This document shows, piece after piece, positions 48,061 to 59,154 of a stretch of DNA of 64,000 bases. This stretch comes from Avena insularis (taxonomy: Eukaryota; Streptophyta; Magnoliopsida; Poales; Poaceae). The notes under the pieces were generated by a model that ran no database searches, had not been told where the DNA came from, and saw only the letters and a program-made list of their open reading frames with translations. The DNA lies in the NCBI GenBank assembly GCA_023614405.1, contig JAJUPC010000237.1:372001-436000 (forward strand), given 5' to 3'. The position numbers and the translations under genes are program-made. Position 1 is the first letter of the stretch. Each line of letters begins with the position of its first letter.

Positions 48061-49468
48061 GTATTTCTCGAGCGCATCTGTGAACGCTCCATCAAGCCAA
48101 AGGCCGCAGAGAAGAAAACAAGCACAACAACGGACTCGGGGGCTACGCCACCCAATGAGCCAATGGCACTCGACGACTTGGAGCTGGATACAGGACGTGA
48201 AGGACCAATGAGCGTCATGATGATCGAGCCATCCTTGACTCAACCGTACATTACGTACCTTCTCAGCAAGAAGATACCAGACGATCTGACTGACGCACGG
48301 CACATCGCGCAGCGATCCAAGGCATTCGCCGTTATCAACGGCGAACTATACAAGCGCAACATCACAGGAGTACTCCAAAGTTGCGTCTCCACGGCCGATG
48401 GAAGAGTTGTTCTCCTCGACATCCATGAGGGGACCTGTGGGCTCCATGCCGGCAGTCGCGCCCTCATTGCCAAAGCTCTACGAGCTGTATTCTACTGGCC
48501 TACGCCTTGCGTGACGCCAAGGACATCGTCCAAAAATGCAACGCGTGCCAGCGATTCGCGGACAAGCCACACGCACCTGGTGCAGATCTCCAACCAATTC
48601 CATTGGCCTGGCCCTTCGCGCAATAGGGACTCGGCATGGTCGGCAAGCTCCCAAAGTCCTCACGAGGAGGCTACGTCTACCTCTTGGTCGCATCGATAAA
48701 TTTACCAAGTGGATAGAGGCCATGCTAGTGACCAATCAGTCAGCATACGACGCAGTCAAGTTCTTCGAGTCCATCGTCTACCGCTTCGGAGTACAAAACA
48801 ACATCATCACGGACAATGGGACGAACTTCACATCCAAGGAGTTCCAAGAATTCTGAGAGAATCTGGGAATCAACGTCAGCTATGCCTCCGTAGCACATTC
48901 ACAGACCAACGGTTAGGTCGAAAAAGCTAATGGGCTCGTTTGCGGTGGCATCAAGAAGCGACTCCTCAGGCCACTCGAACAGGCCGCGGGTTACTGGCCA
49001 GATGAACTACAATCAGTACTCTGGAGCCTACGCACAACTCCAAACAGCGCCACAGGGTACACTCCGTTCTTCATGGTGCACGGGGCTGAAGCGGTGCTAC
49101 CCGCCGAAGTACGATACAATGCAACGTGTGTGGTTGCTTACAGCGAGCAAGAGTCAACCCTTTCACTCGAAGACTCTGTCGACCTCCTTGCCGAGGCAAG
49201 GGAAATCATCGCGGAAAGATCAATGATCTACCAGCAGAACCTGCGCAACTACCACAGCAGAAGGCTACGCACCAGGTCCTTCGTCAAAGGCGACCTGGTC
49301 CTGCGACTGAAACAGCAAGGGCATCTCAAGCTCGAGTCCCCCTGGGAGGAACCATACCTGATTACAGAAGTAATCCTAGGTGGCGACTATCGCCTTAAAG
49401 ATTTAGAGACAGGAGTCGCATACTCCAACCCTTGGAATGTCGCGCAGCTGCGGTGCTTCTACCCTTAG
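48061..49468 (+). pseudogene. pol: Element B integrase
   Basis: Ty3/gypsy integrase that inserts the DNA copy into chromosomes. HHCC zinc-binding region about 48420-48560 (HEGTCGLHAGSRALIAKALR, then after a frameshift CNACQRF). Catalytic core about 48690-48950: YRFGVQNNIITDNGTNFTSK holds the second Asp, and after TGA at 48854 the Glu segment reads NG*VEKANG with TAG at 48914. The first Asp region (about 48630) is frame-shifted and unclear. C-terminal part FFMVHGAEAVLPAEV and FVKGDLVLRLKQQG (GDLVL motif, about 49285) ends with NVAQLRCFYP and a TAG at 49466. Non-functional. Confidence 0.88.
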
Positions 49469-49912
49469 TCATTTCTATTTTTACATTACAAATAAGGCTA
49501 CTCAGCCAAGGCTACTTAGCCACACATTGTACCTCGTACTATCCCGCGAATAAATAAAGCTAAGTGCCCCGAAACTCTGTGTTTTTCTCTTATTTTTCGC
49601 AAATTATCCACTTGGGGGTTGTGCCACCCTATACACATCTGTTCTACGAACTAACACGATATCCTGAGTAGTTGGCACGCCAATCGAAACCCTTGACAAA
49701 CATCAACCTAGTTGCAACGCACCTGACAGGTTGACAAGGGACTGAGATAAACACAAGTCAAGCTAATGAAAAGGAGTCGCATAGTGCAACGCACTCGCAA
49801 AACATACACGCTAACAAGCTCTTTATATACATCAATATCAATCAATTATACACAGAATGTCTATGAACTTTACAACACTGGTACAACTATGTGCAGGATA
49901 CAAACTAAACTA
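49469..49912. other. Element B spacer after integrase
   Basis: Non-coding on the sense strand; AT-rich with aataaataaagct (about 49548), a possible polyadenylation signal for gag-pol or, reversed, the 3' end of the antisense gene. Confidence 0.45.
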
Positions 49913-50730
49913 CTATTCCAGCAACGGAACGTTGGTATTCTCCTCGAAGAAGTCAACGATCTCCTCCGCTGGGTGATCCACCGCCTGGTAGTGCGGAACC
50001 ATGTTCCAAGTCGACCCTACTGGAGGCGCTGGTGGTCCTGCCACAACCTCTGCAACGTCCACATCGTGCCTGTGCAGTCGCACCAGCGACAGAGCAGCCT
50101 TGGCACCAGCCACCAACTGCTGCTGTACACACTCGCGGATCGCACTCAAGTCCTGGAATTTAGCAAGAAGGGCCAACAAGCTCGATTGAACGGCATCCAG
50201 CGGGAACATCGTCTGGTAAATATTCTTCAAGCACGACTGCAACTTCTTCAAGAAGTGAAGAACTCGCGATGCACGATCCTGCAGGGTCGCCAGCGCGATT
50301 GCACGATCATGATCTACCCAGAAGTATCCACTCGCCTGAAGCTGCTCTTGGGTCAGGTCATTCATGCGAATGGCAATCCTATCCTTTTCATCCTGCGGAT
50401 GGCATGCGCTGACAACTATACCAAGCAAAGGCAAAGTATAAGGACAACGAACTACTGCGAGTGGCTACAGGGAAAAGACAGGGAGCAAGAAAACTAACAT
50501 TTGAATTGGTCGCCCAGCTGCGTCACCTCCCCTAGCAGATATTGTTCTCGGGCGGCGGCCTTCTCCGCCTTCGACTTCCATAAATCCGCATTACCGCGGA
50601 GTACAGGCAATTCACGCTCCAACTGCTTCACGCGGTCATGGAGTCGTGAGAGCAGAGACAACACATCCACCCTTGAGCGCGGTGGTGCCAAAGTGTCATC
50701 AAGGGGCGGCGAATCCTGAGGCTCCCTCAA
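49913..50730 (-). CDS. Element B antisense gene, C-terminal module
   Basis: Antisense to the element and downstream of pol. Two ORFs, probably exons: 50730-about 50500 (coiled-coil-like LLSRLHDRVKQLERELPVLR, then EYQ-like helix ending GDQFK; donor-like AAAT|GTTAGT) and about 50390-49913 after an acceptor-like ccatccgcag. The second reads DLTQEQLQASGYFWVDHDRA, ALATLQDR, FLKKLQSCLKNIYQTMFPLD and ends with an acidic tail (EEIVDFFEENTNVPLLE). The module repeats, in decayed form, at 20350-20960. It corresponds to the antisense accessory ORF known in Tat/Grande-type elements. Frames are open, but whether it joins the module at 50908-53735 in one transcript is not settled. Confidence 0.55.
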
Positions 50731-50907
50731 AGGATCACTCGATGTGCCCTATCACAAGTCAAGCAAGAGACAATAAGAGGACTAAAGGCGAGGCATGTAC
50801 AAAAGACTCGAGTGCATTCAAGATCAACAAAGTATCAGCAGGTACATTCGCCAAAAGGCATGTTCTCGACAAAAAGACATAAGCTATTTAACTATTACAA
50901 GATGCGA

Positions 50908-53735
50908 CTACTGAGGAGCGGTTGGCTTCTTCGACTTCGACTTTGGTTTTGGGGGCCTCATCGAGTCTGTGGCAATGTCAGATGCCACAGACTTTCCCCT
51001 GGCCCCTGACATCACAGCCTTAGCCATCTTCTTGGCTCGCTGAAGCTCCTCAGAGTACTTCACAACTGTATTGATAAGCTGCGGGCGGTACTTGCCACAA
51101 GAAGTCGCGAAGGGAGCAAAAACTACCTGCTGGCCATAAGCGTTGACAGGCATCGCCTTGGAGACTGCTGCAGGATCAACTTCGACTACGTGTGATTGAA
51201 CCATGGCGAGTGACATTGAAGCACCAGCCGCACGGAGTGAGTTCTTGAAGCTTGAAGGAATTCCTCCGGCAAAGGATTCCACCAGCTCATCCATATTCTT
51301 GATCAACTCAGCTTTGGGCGCCAGCTCTTCCCGAAGGCGACTGAGCATGCCCTTGGCCTTGATGAGCGTCCCCTGAACGGCAGCGCTGCGATCTTTGACT
51401 ACCGAAATGGCACCCGCCAGGGCATCATCACGACGGAGTGCCTGGGGGTCGAAGTTCAGACCACTGGCATCTACACACAAATCAAGCATCGGCACAAAAG
51501 TCAAGTACGGCAAACAAATTCGAAAGAAGGGACACGACGAAAAATCTAGACAAGGGAATACTTGAGAGGGCCTTGGCAATCGAGAAAAGTTGTTCTTCGA
51601 ACAACTTCTCCCTGGCGACAATGGAGGCGCGTAGATCCTCCTCGCGTTTCCATGATTCGTCCCGCTCTGCGATTACCTCATCATGGCTCTTCACCGCCGC
51701 GGCAAGAGTTTTCTCGAGGGAAGCAGCACTGCGGAGGAGTGCATTATGCTTATCTATGACACAAATGAAGACAAACCATCAGTCGAATACATCAAAAGGA
51801 TACAGAGGAAAAGTAAAGAACACTCACTTTCCACTGTGCGATGGCGATTGTCTAGTATTGTATGCTGACGACCCATCGCAAGCACCTGCTCCGCAAGACG
51901 AGCGGCTTCCTTCCCAATAAGCTACGACAAAAACATAGTAAAGGGTCAACAGATGGCATAGATGAAAATGCGACTGCAAAATCAGAAGAAGAGATACTAC
52001 ACTTACATGATCCTCCAAAGACTCCGAAGTCGATGGATTCGTAGACGTCTGGATAACCACCTGCTGCTCCACATTGTGTGGAGAACTTGACGAATTATGC
52101 CTGAAGTGGGCCGCCAATGGGGGAGAAGGAGCGCGCTCAGCCACTTTGTTGACCTTGGAGGTCGCGACTCCAGATTCCTTCAAAAATTGGACGTCGCTAG
52201 AACATGACGACACCGGCTGACTGCAGAACAAAACCAACATCAAGAGAATGCAACTCCAAAGAAGAATCAAAAAGAAGACTCGCATACTTACCAATCAAAC
52301 TTGTCAAAATCGAAGGTTTGATCCCCCGACTCTGACGATGATTCCTTCGGCAGCCGCATCTTCTTGCTAGAAGATGGCGCAACGGCACTCACAGGAACGG
52401 CAGGTATCAGCGACTCTGCGCCAACGGCTGCACCTTCCGGAGTCGAAGGAGACGATACATCCGAATCATCGCTGCGCGAACGCTTGTGAGTGTCCGGACC
52501 ACTCGACTCGGGGGCTTCCTCCTCCACATCAGATGGCACGGTCGACTCCGACTCGTCCTTTTCCAAGGCTTCATGAGGGATAACCCCCTCAGGAAGAGGG
52601 GGCATACAGGGTGACACCCCCAATCCTGCATACAGAAAACAATTTCGCGCCAAGTCAAGAACAAAACAGCAAAGAAGCAGTCGACAAACAAAGCTACTCC
52701 GTAGCACAACTGTACCTCAGGAGGAGGGTTAGCAGCGTCGAAGGGAGGTATGTCTCGATCATTGGGAAGCACATCCTTGGCGGTGTACTTGGTGACCAGT
52801 CGCACCCTTTTATCTACCTCACTCGCGGAAATGCCATCGACATATACGCGAGTGACATCGTCCGTGCCAGCCCACTGGAACATAGGGTGGACTCTGGCCT
52901 GCAGGGGCTGGACACGACGGCGCAGCCATGTACGAATGAGGGCGCAACCTCCCTCCTCTTTACCCATGCGACTCTCGAGGTCGCAGACGCGCTCGTATAG
53001 CACATCTGTCTCCGCGGACTCGCCGGGCATAACTACTTTCTTCTAGGAACGCCTCCTCTTGCACGGCATCGCAGGATCGAAGGGCGCAAGTCCAAAGTGG
53101 TCTCCGTCGGCCTTCAGGTCGCGGATGTAGAACCACTTTTCCCTCCACCCTTGGACGGACGCTGTGAGTTTGATATCGAACTATGTGGCGGAGGAGTCGG
53201 CATGGATACCGCAGCCGCCTACATCGTAAACTACGGAGCCAAACGCCGATTGGCGCTTCAGCTTGAAGAGGCGCTTGAAGAGACTGAAGTGCGGCTCGAT
53301 TCCGAGCCAGCACGCGCAAAGAGTAATGTAGCAAGCTACATGGAGGATGGAGTTTGGGGATAGCTGATGGAGCTGGAGCCCGTAAAAACAGAGAAGGCCC
53401 CTGAAGAAAGGATGCAGGGGCAACGAGAGACCATGGATGATGAATGCTAGGAACATCACCCGAAAGCCGATAGGAGGAGAGGGGGTTACCTCGCTGCCAG
53501 GGACGCGCGCGTCAGCGACTGCGGAGGACAAAACTCTGTCTTGGCGTAGAAGACAAAGCTTTGAAGACTTGATCACGGATGCACGCCACGCATCATTGGT
53601 GACGTGAGTGCCCGTGCCCTTCTTTTTTCCGGCGGCGGTGGTGCTGGTGCCCACAGTGGCGGAGCCACCCTTCTTCTTTGTAGCAACCGTGGCGGCGGCG
53701 GAATCGGCCATAGCACCTCCCTTCTTCTTCCCCAT
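50908..53735 (-). pseudogene. Element B antisense multi-exon gene with putative gypsy-type transposon domain (PF04195-like)
   Basis: Starts at ATG 53735 (MGKKKGGAMADSAAATV). After a low-complexity start the segment GLSLPLHPFFRGLLCFYGLQ, LHQLSPNSILHVACYITLC and LGIEPHFSLFKRLFKLKR (about 53220-53400) matches the 'putative gypsy type transposon' domain (Transposase_28, PF04195). A TAG at 53183-53181 and another at 53045-53043 interrupt it; the frame continues with LRRRVQPLQARVHPMFQWAG. Plausible introns follow, with an acidic Ser-rich exon (52625-52292, donor GTAAGTATG), another (52220-52017, donor GTAAGTG), and a coiled-coil exon (about 51755-51560, AAVKSHDEVIAERDESWKRE). The last ORF ends at 50908 in a basic tail (PKPKSKSKKPTAPQ). 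Splice frames were not fully reconciled. Function of this family is unknown; the order and strand fit the antisense gene of Tat elements. Confidence 0.65.
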
Positions 53736-54268
53736 TCTACGGTGGCGGTGTGACCAGAGAAAGTAACTGGGAAATACACGGAGCTGGTCCAATGCCACGA
53801 AAGAGTGGAACATAAAGAAGCAGAGGAGCAGCAGCAATGGCAACGGAGGCAAAGGCAGGGAAAAGAAATAGATGTGGAAATTACCATCGCGGCATCGCCG
53901 CTTAACCCATGGGAAGATGCAATCAAACGACCAGGAAAAACCCTACAAGACGCGTGGCGTCCATCGTGCTCGACACGTGGAGGACTTGAAGCATGAACCG
54001 TCCCCCACTACCCCCATTACATGCAGAAATCGAGGAGGCACAGTTAAAACAAAGATTACGCATGCCCGGTCAAGTCAGAGTCAGAAAATGGGACCCACCG
54101 CTGGTCACCTCCCGTCAAACCCGCTCACGTGGGCAACTGAGGTCATCGCATTGTCAGGACTGACGTCATCCAAAATTGGGCAGCAGAAGACTTCGACTAA
54201 TTTAGTCCTTGCTCGAGTCTTCAACTCCACCAAGCACTCGGGGGTACTCCCATATGGAGCGCTGGTCG
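53736..54268. mobile_element. Element B 3' region (upstream of antisense gene), truncated
   Basis: Holds the presumed promoter of the antisense gene (reading leftward) and, on the plus strand, CACTCGGGGGTACTCCCATA (54236-54255), resembling the region before the 3' LTR of such elements. Element B sequence ends at about 54268 without a 3' LTR, so B is truncated here. Confidence 0.55.
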
Positions 54269-55636
54269 AACTATGGAGAGCTATATTATTATCTCCTTAT
54301 AGAGGCAAGAAAATAATTGTTCCTGCAAATCTAGTCATCATGCCTACTTTGACAGAAGCTCACACCATCATCCAACCTTCTATGGACCAACTCTTTGCAT
54401 GGTTGTGTTCTACTCATGTAGTTCTATCAACATCTACTTCACTTGTTCCAAGTGGATCTTTGTGCTTCTTAAACCCACATGGTTTATAAGGCAACATGAC
54501 TCATCTGGTATGGCAGCCTTATTTTCAACAAAGTTTGCCATCACTTCCAGACCACCTCAGATGTAGCCAATCCAAACTACTTATGCCATGATTATCTATA
54601 TGACTTGGTCTAACTATCTATCTATCCCTTGCATCAAGGTGAGCTCTGAGCTCCAAGATCCAACAAGGTTTCGGTGGTATAAAAATAACATCATCCTAGA
54701 TCCACAACTCCTTGTTTTCCACCTAATTCAAGTTGGATTTCCAATTCCCAAGGTAGCAAATGCTTGCTACACCTTGTCTACATCATCTACTATTCAAATT
54801 CCATTAATAGGCAAAACCCCCAAAACTTCTTCCATAAAGGAAAGTTTGGTTTTTTCCAAAACACTTCCTCAAATTTTGGCTCAATTGAGACCCATATATC
54901 ATACCCTAACTTCCAACTTCAAAAATAAATATTTTTGAAGGGTTTGATTATTTCTTTCTGCCCATTTTTTTAAATGGCTGAAATGGAATAATAATTGTTT
55001 AAAATACTTTTATCTCCCAATAAATCATAGAAAATTTCCCCTAAGTGTGTATTCACATTTGGGACCATGTCAACTCAAAAAGCCACCTTGTCCAATGTAA
55101 AAATATCAAATGAACTCCAAGAATTCACTTCTGCAGTTTCTGAATAAATGGATTTAAGTGGACTTCTAATCTTCTGAAAAATCCTAAATAAATCCTAGAG
55201 ATGCATATTAACCCTACCCATCTACCACAATCCTTAACTCCATTGGTCAATATCAAAAATCAAGACATAACTCTTGATCATCCTTTATGGCTAATTTGGA
55301 CATTAACCTTCTAGTACTCAAAAACCAAATTAAACCCCATCCAATCTTTTCCAACATGCCTCCATAGCACCAACCCTCAGTCCTGGTCGTGTGCACTATA
55401 GCTAAGCTACTGTAGCAACCCCTCTCCCTTGTCCTCTAGTGTTTGGAGGTAGAGAATTGGAGTGGGACAACCACCTATTGCCAAAGGTTCTTGCCACAGC
55501 AGCCACCCTTCCTCCCCCTGCCCTCTGCACACCACCAGAAACCACTCTCCATGCCAACAACATCCTCCCCTGGTTTCACCTCCCTCCCTCACTTGCCCCA
55601 AATGGACAAAGTCCACCAACAACCACTCCCCTTTGA

Positions 55637-55644
55637 TATATATT
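55637..55644 (+). promoter_or_regulatory. Candidate TATA box of LTR A2 (3')
   Basis: tgaTATATATTGCC, equivalent to 39158-39165 in the 5' LTR. Confidence 0.45.
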
Positions 55645-58490
55645 GCCACAGGTAGTCCAGCTCTCCCTTCCCTGGCTCATTTTCCCCCTCTCCTCCTCAC
55701 TTACCTCTCCTTCACTCCACTCCCTTTCCCCTGCCCTGTACTGCTCGAAGGAGAGAGAGAGGCATTTCGGCCTCCTCCACATATCGAGCACGGTGCACTC
55801 CCCTCTGCCCCTCCCTTTATACATGTCACCATGTTATGCTCCCCTCCTTCCCCTCTCTCTGATACTGCTGTTTTGGTGGCCAGGTACTGCCCCTACCGTC
55901 ACCGCCGTCGAGCTCCGACGAGATCACTCTCGGGCGTCCTCGCGCGAGCCAGATCTTGGCGTCAAACCCAGACTTGCCGCCCCTTGATATGCTCGCCATC
56001 GACGACCGCATCGCCCAACCGCCTCCCTGACCTCCCTCGAGCACCTAGTGAGCCACCCTACCCCTCCTCTGTCCGCTCTAGGGTTGCAGCCTGTCGCTGC
56101 TTCGCCCTAGAAGACGACGGCCGTGATCTGTCGATTCCCCGCCTAATCGAACGGCCCACCACGGCTGATACCCCTTCAAATCCCACCCCCCGCGCTGCCT
56201 CACCCCGCCATGGGCCGAATCCCCTTTGGTCGGCCCTCCCCCCCCCCACAGATCAAGCCCAGTGGCCCCATTTATCTTTTTCTTTTTGTTTTTCCACCAG
56301 ATCTACTAATTAGGCTGTTGATTTTAATCCCAAAGAAAATGGACAACAGGTTTATATGCCTCGATCCAAATTTTCTAGGGTTTCTGAATGTTTTCTTAAA
56401 CATGAAGTACAACCAGGGGACCAAAATAATGCTTAATTTAATTATAGTAAATCACCCACTAAAGTATATCTTTTCTACTAATAAAATCCTTCTGTGAGTT
56501 ATACAACTCCATTTTGAACAAAACCACTTTGGACTGAAAGGTATCAGTAGTACTTTACATGTTACCCCAGCCCCATACCATGTGGAGCCTTGGAGTTGCT
56601 GTAGCAAAAATAACAAAAACAGAGACTTTCTGCCTTTACAAAATTTTCTAGGCCAATCCATGATAGCTTTTACCCTCATTTCAACTCTAGTGTATTTTCT
56701 ACATCCATATCTAACCAAACCTAGGAGATCTTAATTTTTAGAACTTCTGTTTAGTTTTGGTGAAATAAACATTTATGTTCATGGGTTATCCATCAATAAA
56801 ATCCCTACAGGAGTTATACAAAACCAAACAAAGTGATTCCAATTTCTACAGAAAGGTATCCAAAGTACCTATCCTTTTCCCTTAGAATCATATCAAAAGA
56901 TTCTGTAGAATTAATCTGGTGAAAAAGACAAAACACCTATAGAACTTCCTTTGGGAATTTCCTGAGGGCATTCTGGTAATTATTTTGACTTGATTCCAAC
57001 TCTAAGCTATTCGATACATCAAACCCTACAGAATCATCCTAGGAAAAAAAACTGGAGCTCCAGAACTTTTCTGGTGAATTATCTCCTAAAACTATAGCTT
57101 TTATCACTAGAATATTCATAATAAATTAAAGAAAAGTGTAAATTAGTGAAACCACTTTTGTTGGTTTCATTTTATCAACTCCTATCTGTTCGTATCTTTT
57201 TTACACAATGGTATCATACAGGATATGACATTGGTCCAAAACCCCTCTTAGGTAGTTCCCCCAGCTATAAATGCTAAGGGAATTTCTTCCATGTTCCAAG
57301 ACATGCTCCCAATCCTTCTAATCCACTTTCTCAACACCACTACTAATTTGTAAACTTGTATTGTCATTTCCTTACTGTATGGTTTTGATGCTTGAATCCC
57401 TTGTTTGATTATGGACTCGTTTGTTTGCATGTATACTCGTTGACAACGATAGTTGCACTTGTATTGACGCCTAGAAGAAGAGATCTTATTATTATTGGTA
57501 TTAATGGGTATTATAAGAAGAAGTCCAGGGACATATTTCCATATTGCTGATCATCAGGCAAGTCATCTTCTTGCTGATAAGACTTATCCTACTGTTTTAC
57601 TTATGCATATTTTATCTTCTGTTTATTAAAACTGCATTGTTTTCTATATGTTGATGTATATATATGGTAGTGGTTTGGACCCTCCGAGCTATTACACTTT
57701 TGTACTATTAAGTACAACCCCCCTTGATTACACATACTTGTCCCTATTGTGGTAGATGCTGTAACACACCATACCCCTTTGGAGACCCCGATTTAGCCGA
57801 AGCAAAGCTATAGGATGGGAAGACCCCAGAAAAGTTTTACCAAATGTTTTATGATAAAACCTTGGTGAGGTGGGACCTCCCAAGAGATGTTGAGAAAGAG
57901 AAAAGGTTTTGTTTTATGAAATGCTGGAGGAAAACCGGAGGAAAAAAGGTTTACAAAAAACGCACCCGGTTCTTTGCAGTTTAGCTATAACAACTTAACC
58001 CTGTGCAACCACATTACTCTGGAATGGGAGAGGGCTGGATTTGATGTTTGTCTATTCTGATATAAGCTTCCTCTCAACTACTACACGTGATCGCGATCCC
58101 CGGAGGCTGGGCCTTCTCCCTTAAGGGTCCATGTGGGACATCGACCTAGAGAAGGAACGAACTGTTTGCGGACATCCAGGCATTACTATGAGCCAGCGCC
58201 CACTGTGTAAAGTGTAGAATGCGCTCCGGTTCGTCCTTGGAACCCGACGTCCCGGTTTTGAGGGGAATAACACACATAGGGTAGGCACTTATATTGGAGT
58301 GAGCATCCGGAGAGTCTTGATCTGTTACTCGACCCATGATCGGTGAAGATTAGGGTAGTGTACCCGGATGGTGTGGGTAAATCTATTCGAATAGCCGTGT
58401 CCGCGGTCATGGACGGGTTGGACAAACTTCTGTAGAGCGGTGCTGGTTTTGTTTTCAAAAGGATTTCGGAAAAGAAATGGCTTTGGAAAT

Positions 58491-58585
58491 GTTTTGACCA
58501 TGGGATGGTCGTAAAGGAGAAAGGTTTTGACCATGGGATGGTCGTAAAGGAGAAAGGTTTTGACCATGGGATGGTCGGAAGGAGG
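58491..58585. repeat. 33-bp minisatellite in LTR A2
   Basis: GTTTTGACCATGGGATGGTC followed by GTAAAGGAGAAAG, repeated from 58491 to about 58585 (two full copies and most of a third). Absent from the other LTR copies at the corresponding position. Confidence 0.9.
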
Positions 58586-59154
58586 ATAAAAGAGTTTGGT
58601 TGTGGGACGACCTGAAGACTGGAACAAATGGGTACCCCACTCCTAGTGTTTATAAAACTTTTCAACAGGTTTCCAAAATGTTTGCAAAAGTTTTCAACAA
58701 AGATATGTAGATGCTATATCCACAAGAGAAACTATTTGAGAAAAGAACCTCTCTTGGAGCCCTCCTACTACCACGGCCATAATGCATATCCTCTTGTTAT
58801 GATTGCTATTTTAAGGTGGTTTGCGAGTACATTCAAAGTACTCACTGGCATTGTCCCTGGCTATTAACTTGGTCAGATATCAAGAAGAAGATGATGTTGG
58901 CGACTATGCGAGCTAGGAAGTTTCTCCCAGTCAGTTGCCTGTAGGTTAAGGCATGGATCGGGCTCTACGCTTGATGAAGTTCCGCTGATGATAATTTTGA
59001 TGTAGCCATAACGACATTTATGTAAGTCTTGTAATTCGGTATGTCTCAGATGTTGTAATGATACTTGTCGGTTATGTTCCATGGCTCACTGATCATGGGA
59101 ATGTGGTGTATGCATAACAAGGATTTCTCTGATGATTAATTTGGGGGCCCCACA

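Larger units (their letters stand above)
54269..59154 (+). mobile_element. A2 LARD, 3' LTR, second part
   Basis: Resumes the LTR after B. Bases 54269-54300 repeat 42507-42540 (aactatggagagct, then tattatctccttat), then jump to sequence matching 37800 onward, so about 800 bases of LTR are missing. From 54301 it matches 37800-39640, then carries the 2.7 kb absent from the 5' LTR (56120-58850), and ends TTGGGGGCCCCACA at 59154, where the 48-bp array restarts. Full LTR length is thus estimated at about 6 kb. Pro/Ser-rich ORFs at 55439-56313 are part of the GC-rich leader, not recognised proteins. Confidence 0.85.

Noticed and set aside
50908..51621. Host gene inserted in element B
   Set aside because: Position, strand and neighbouring PF04195-like exon fit the antisense gene known from Tat-type elements, so an element gene is the simpler reading.
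55462..56313. 283-codon Pro/Ser-rich ORF in the 3' LTR of A2
   Set aside because: Composition reflects a C-rich leader; the equivalent region of the 5' LTR is open in several frames with different products and no domain.
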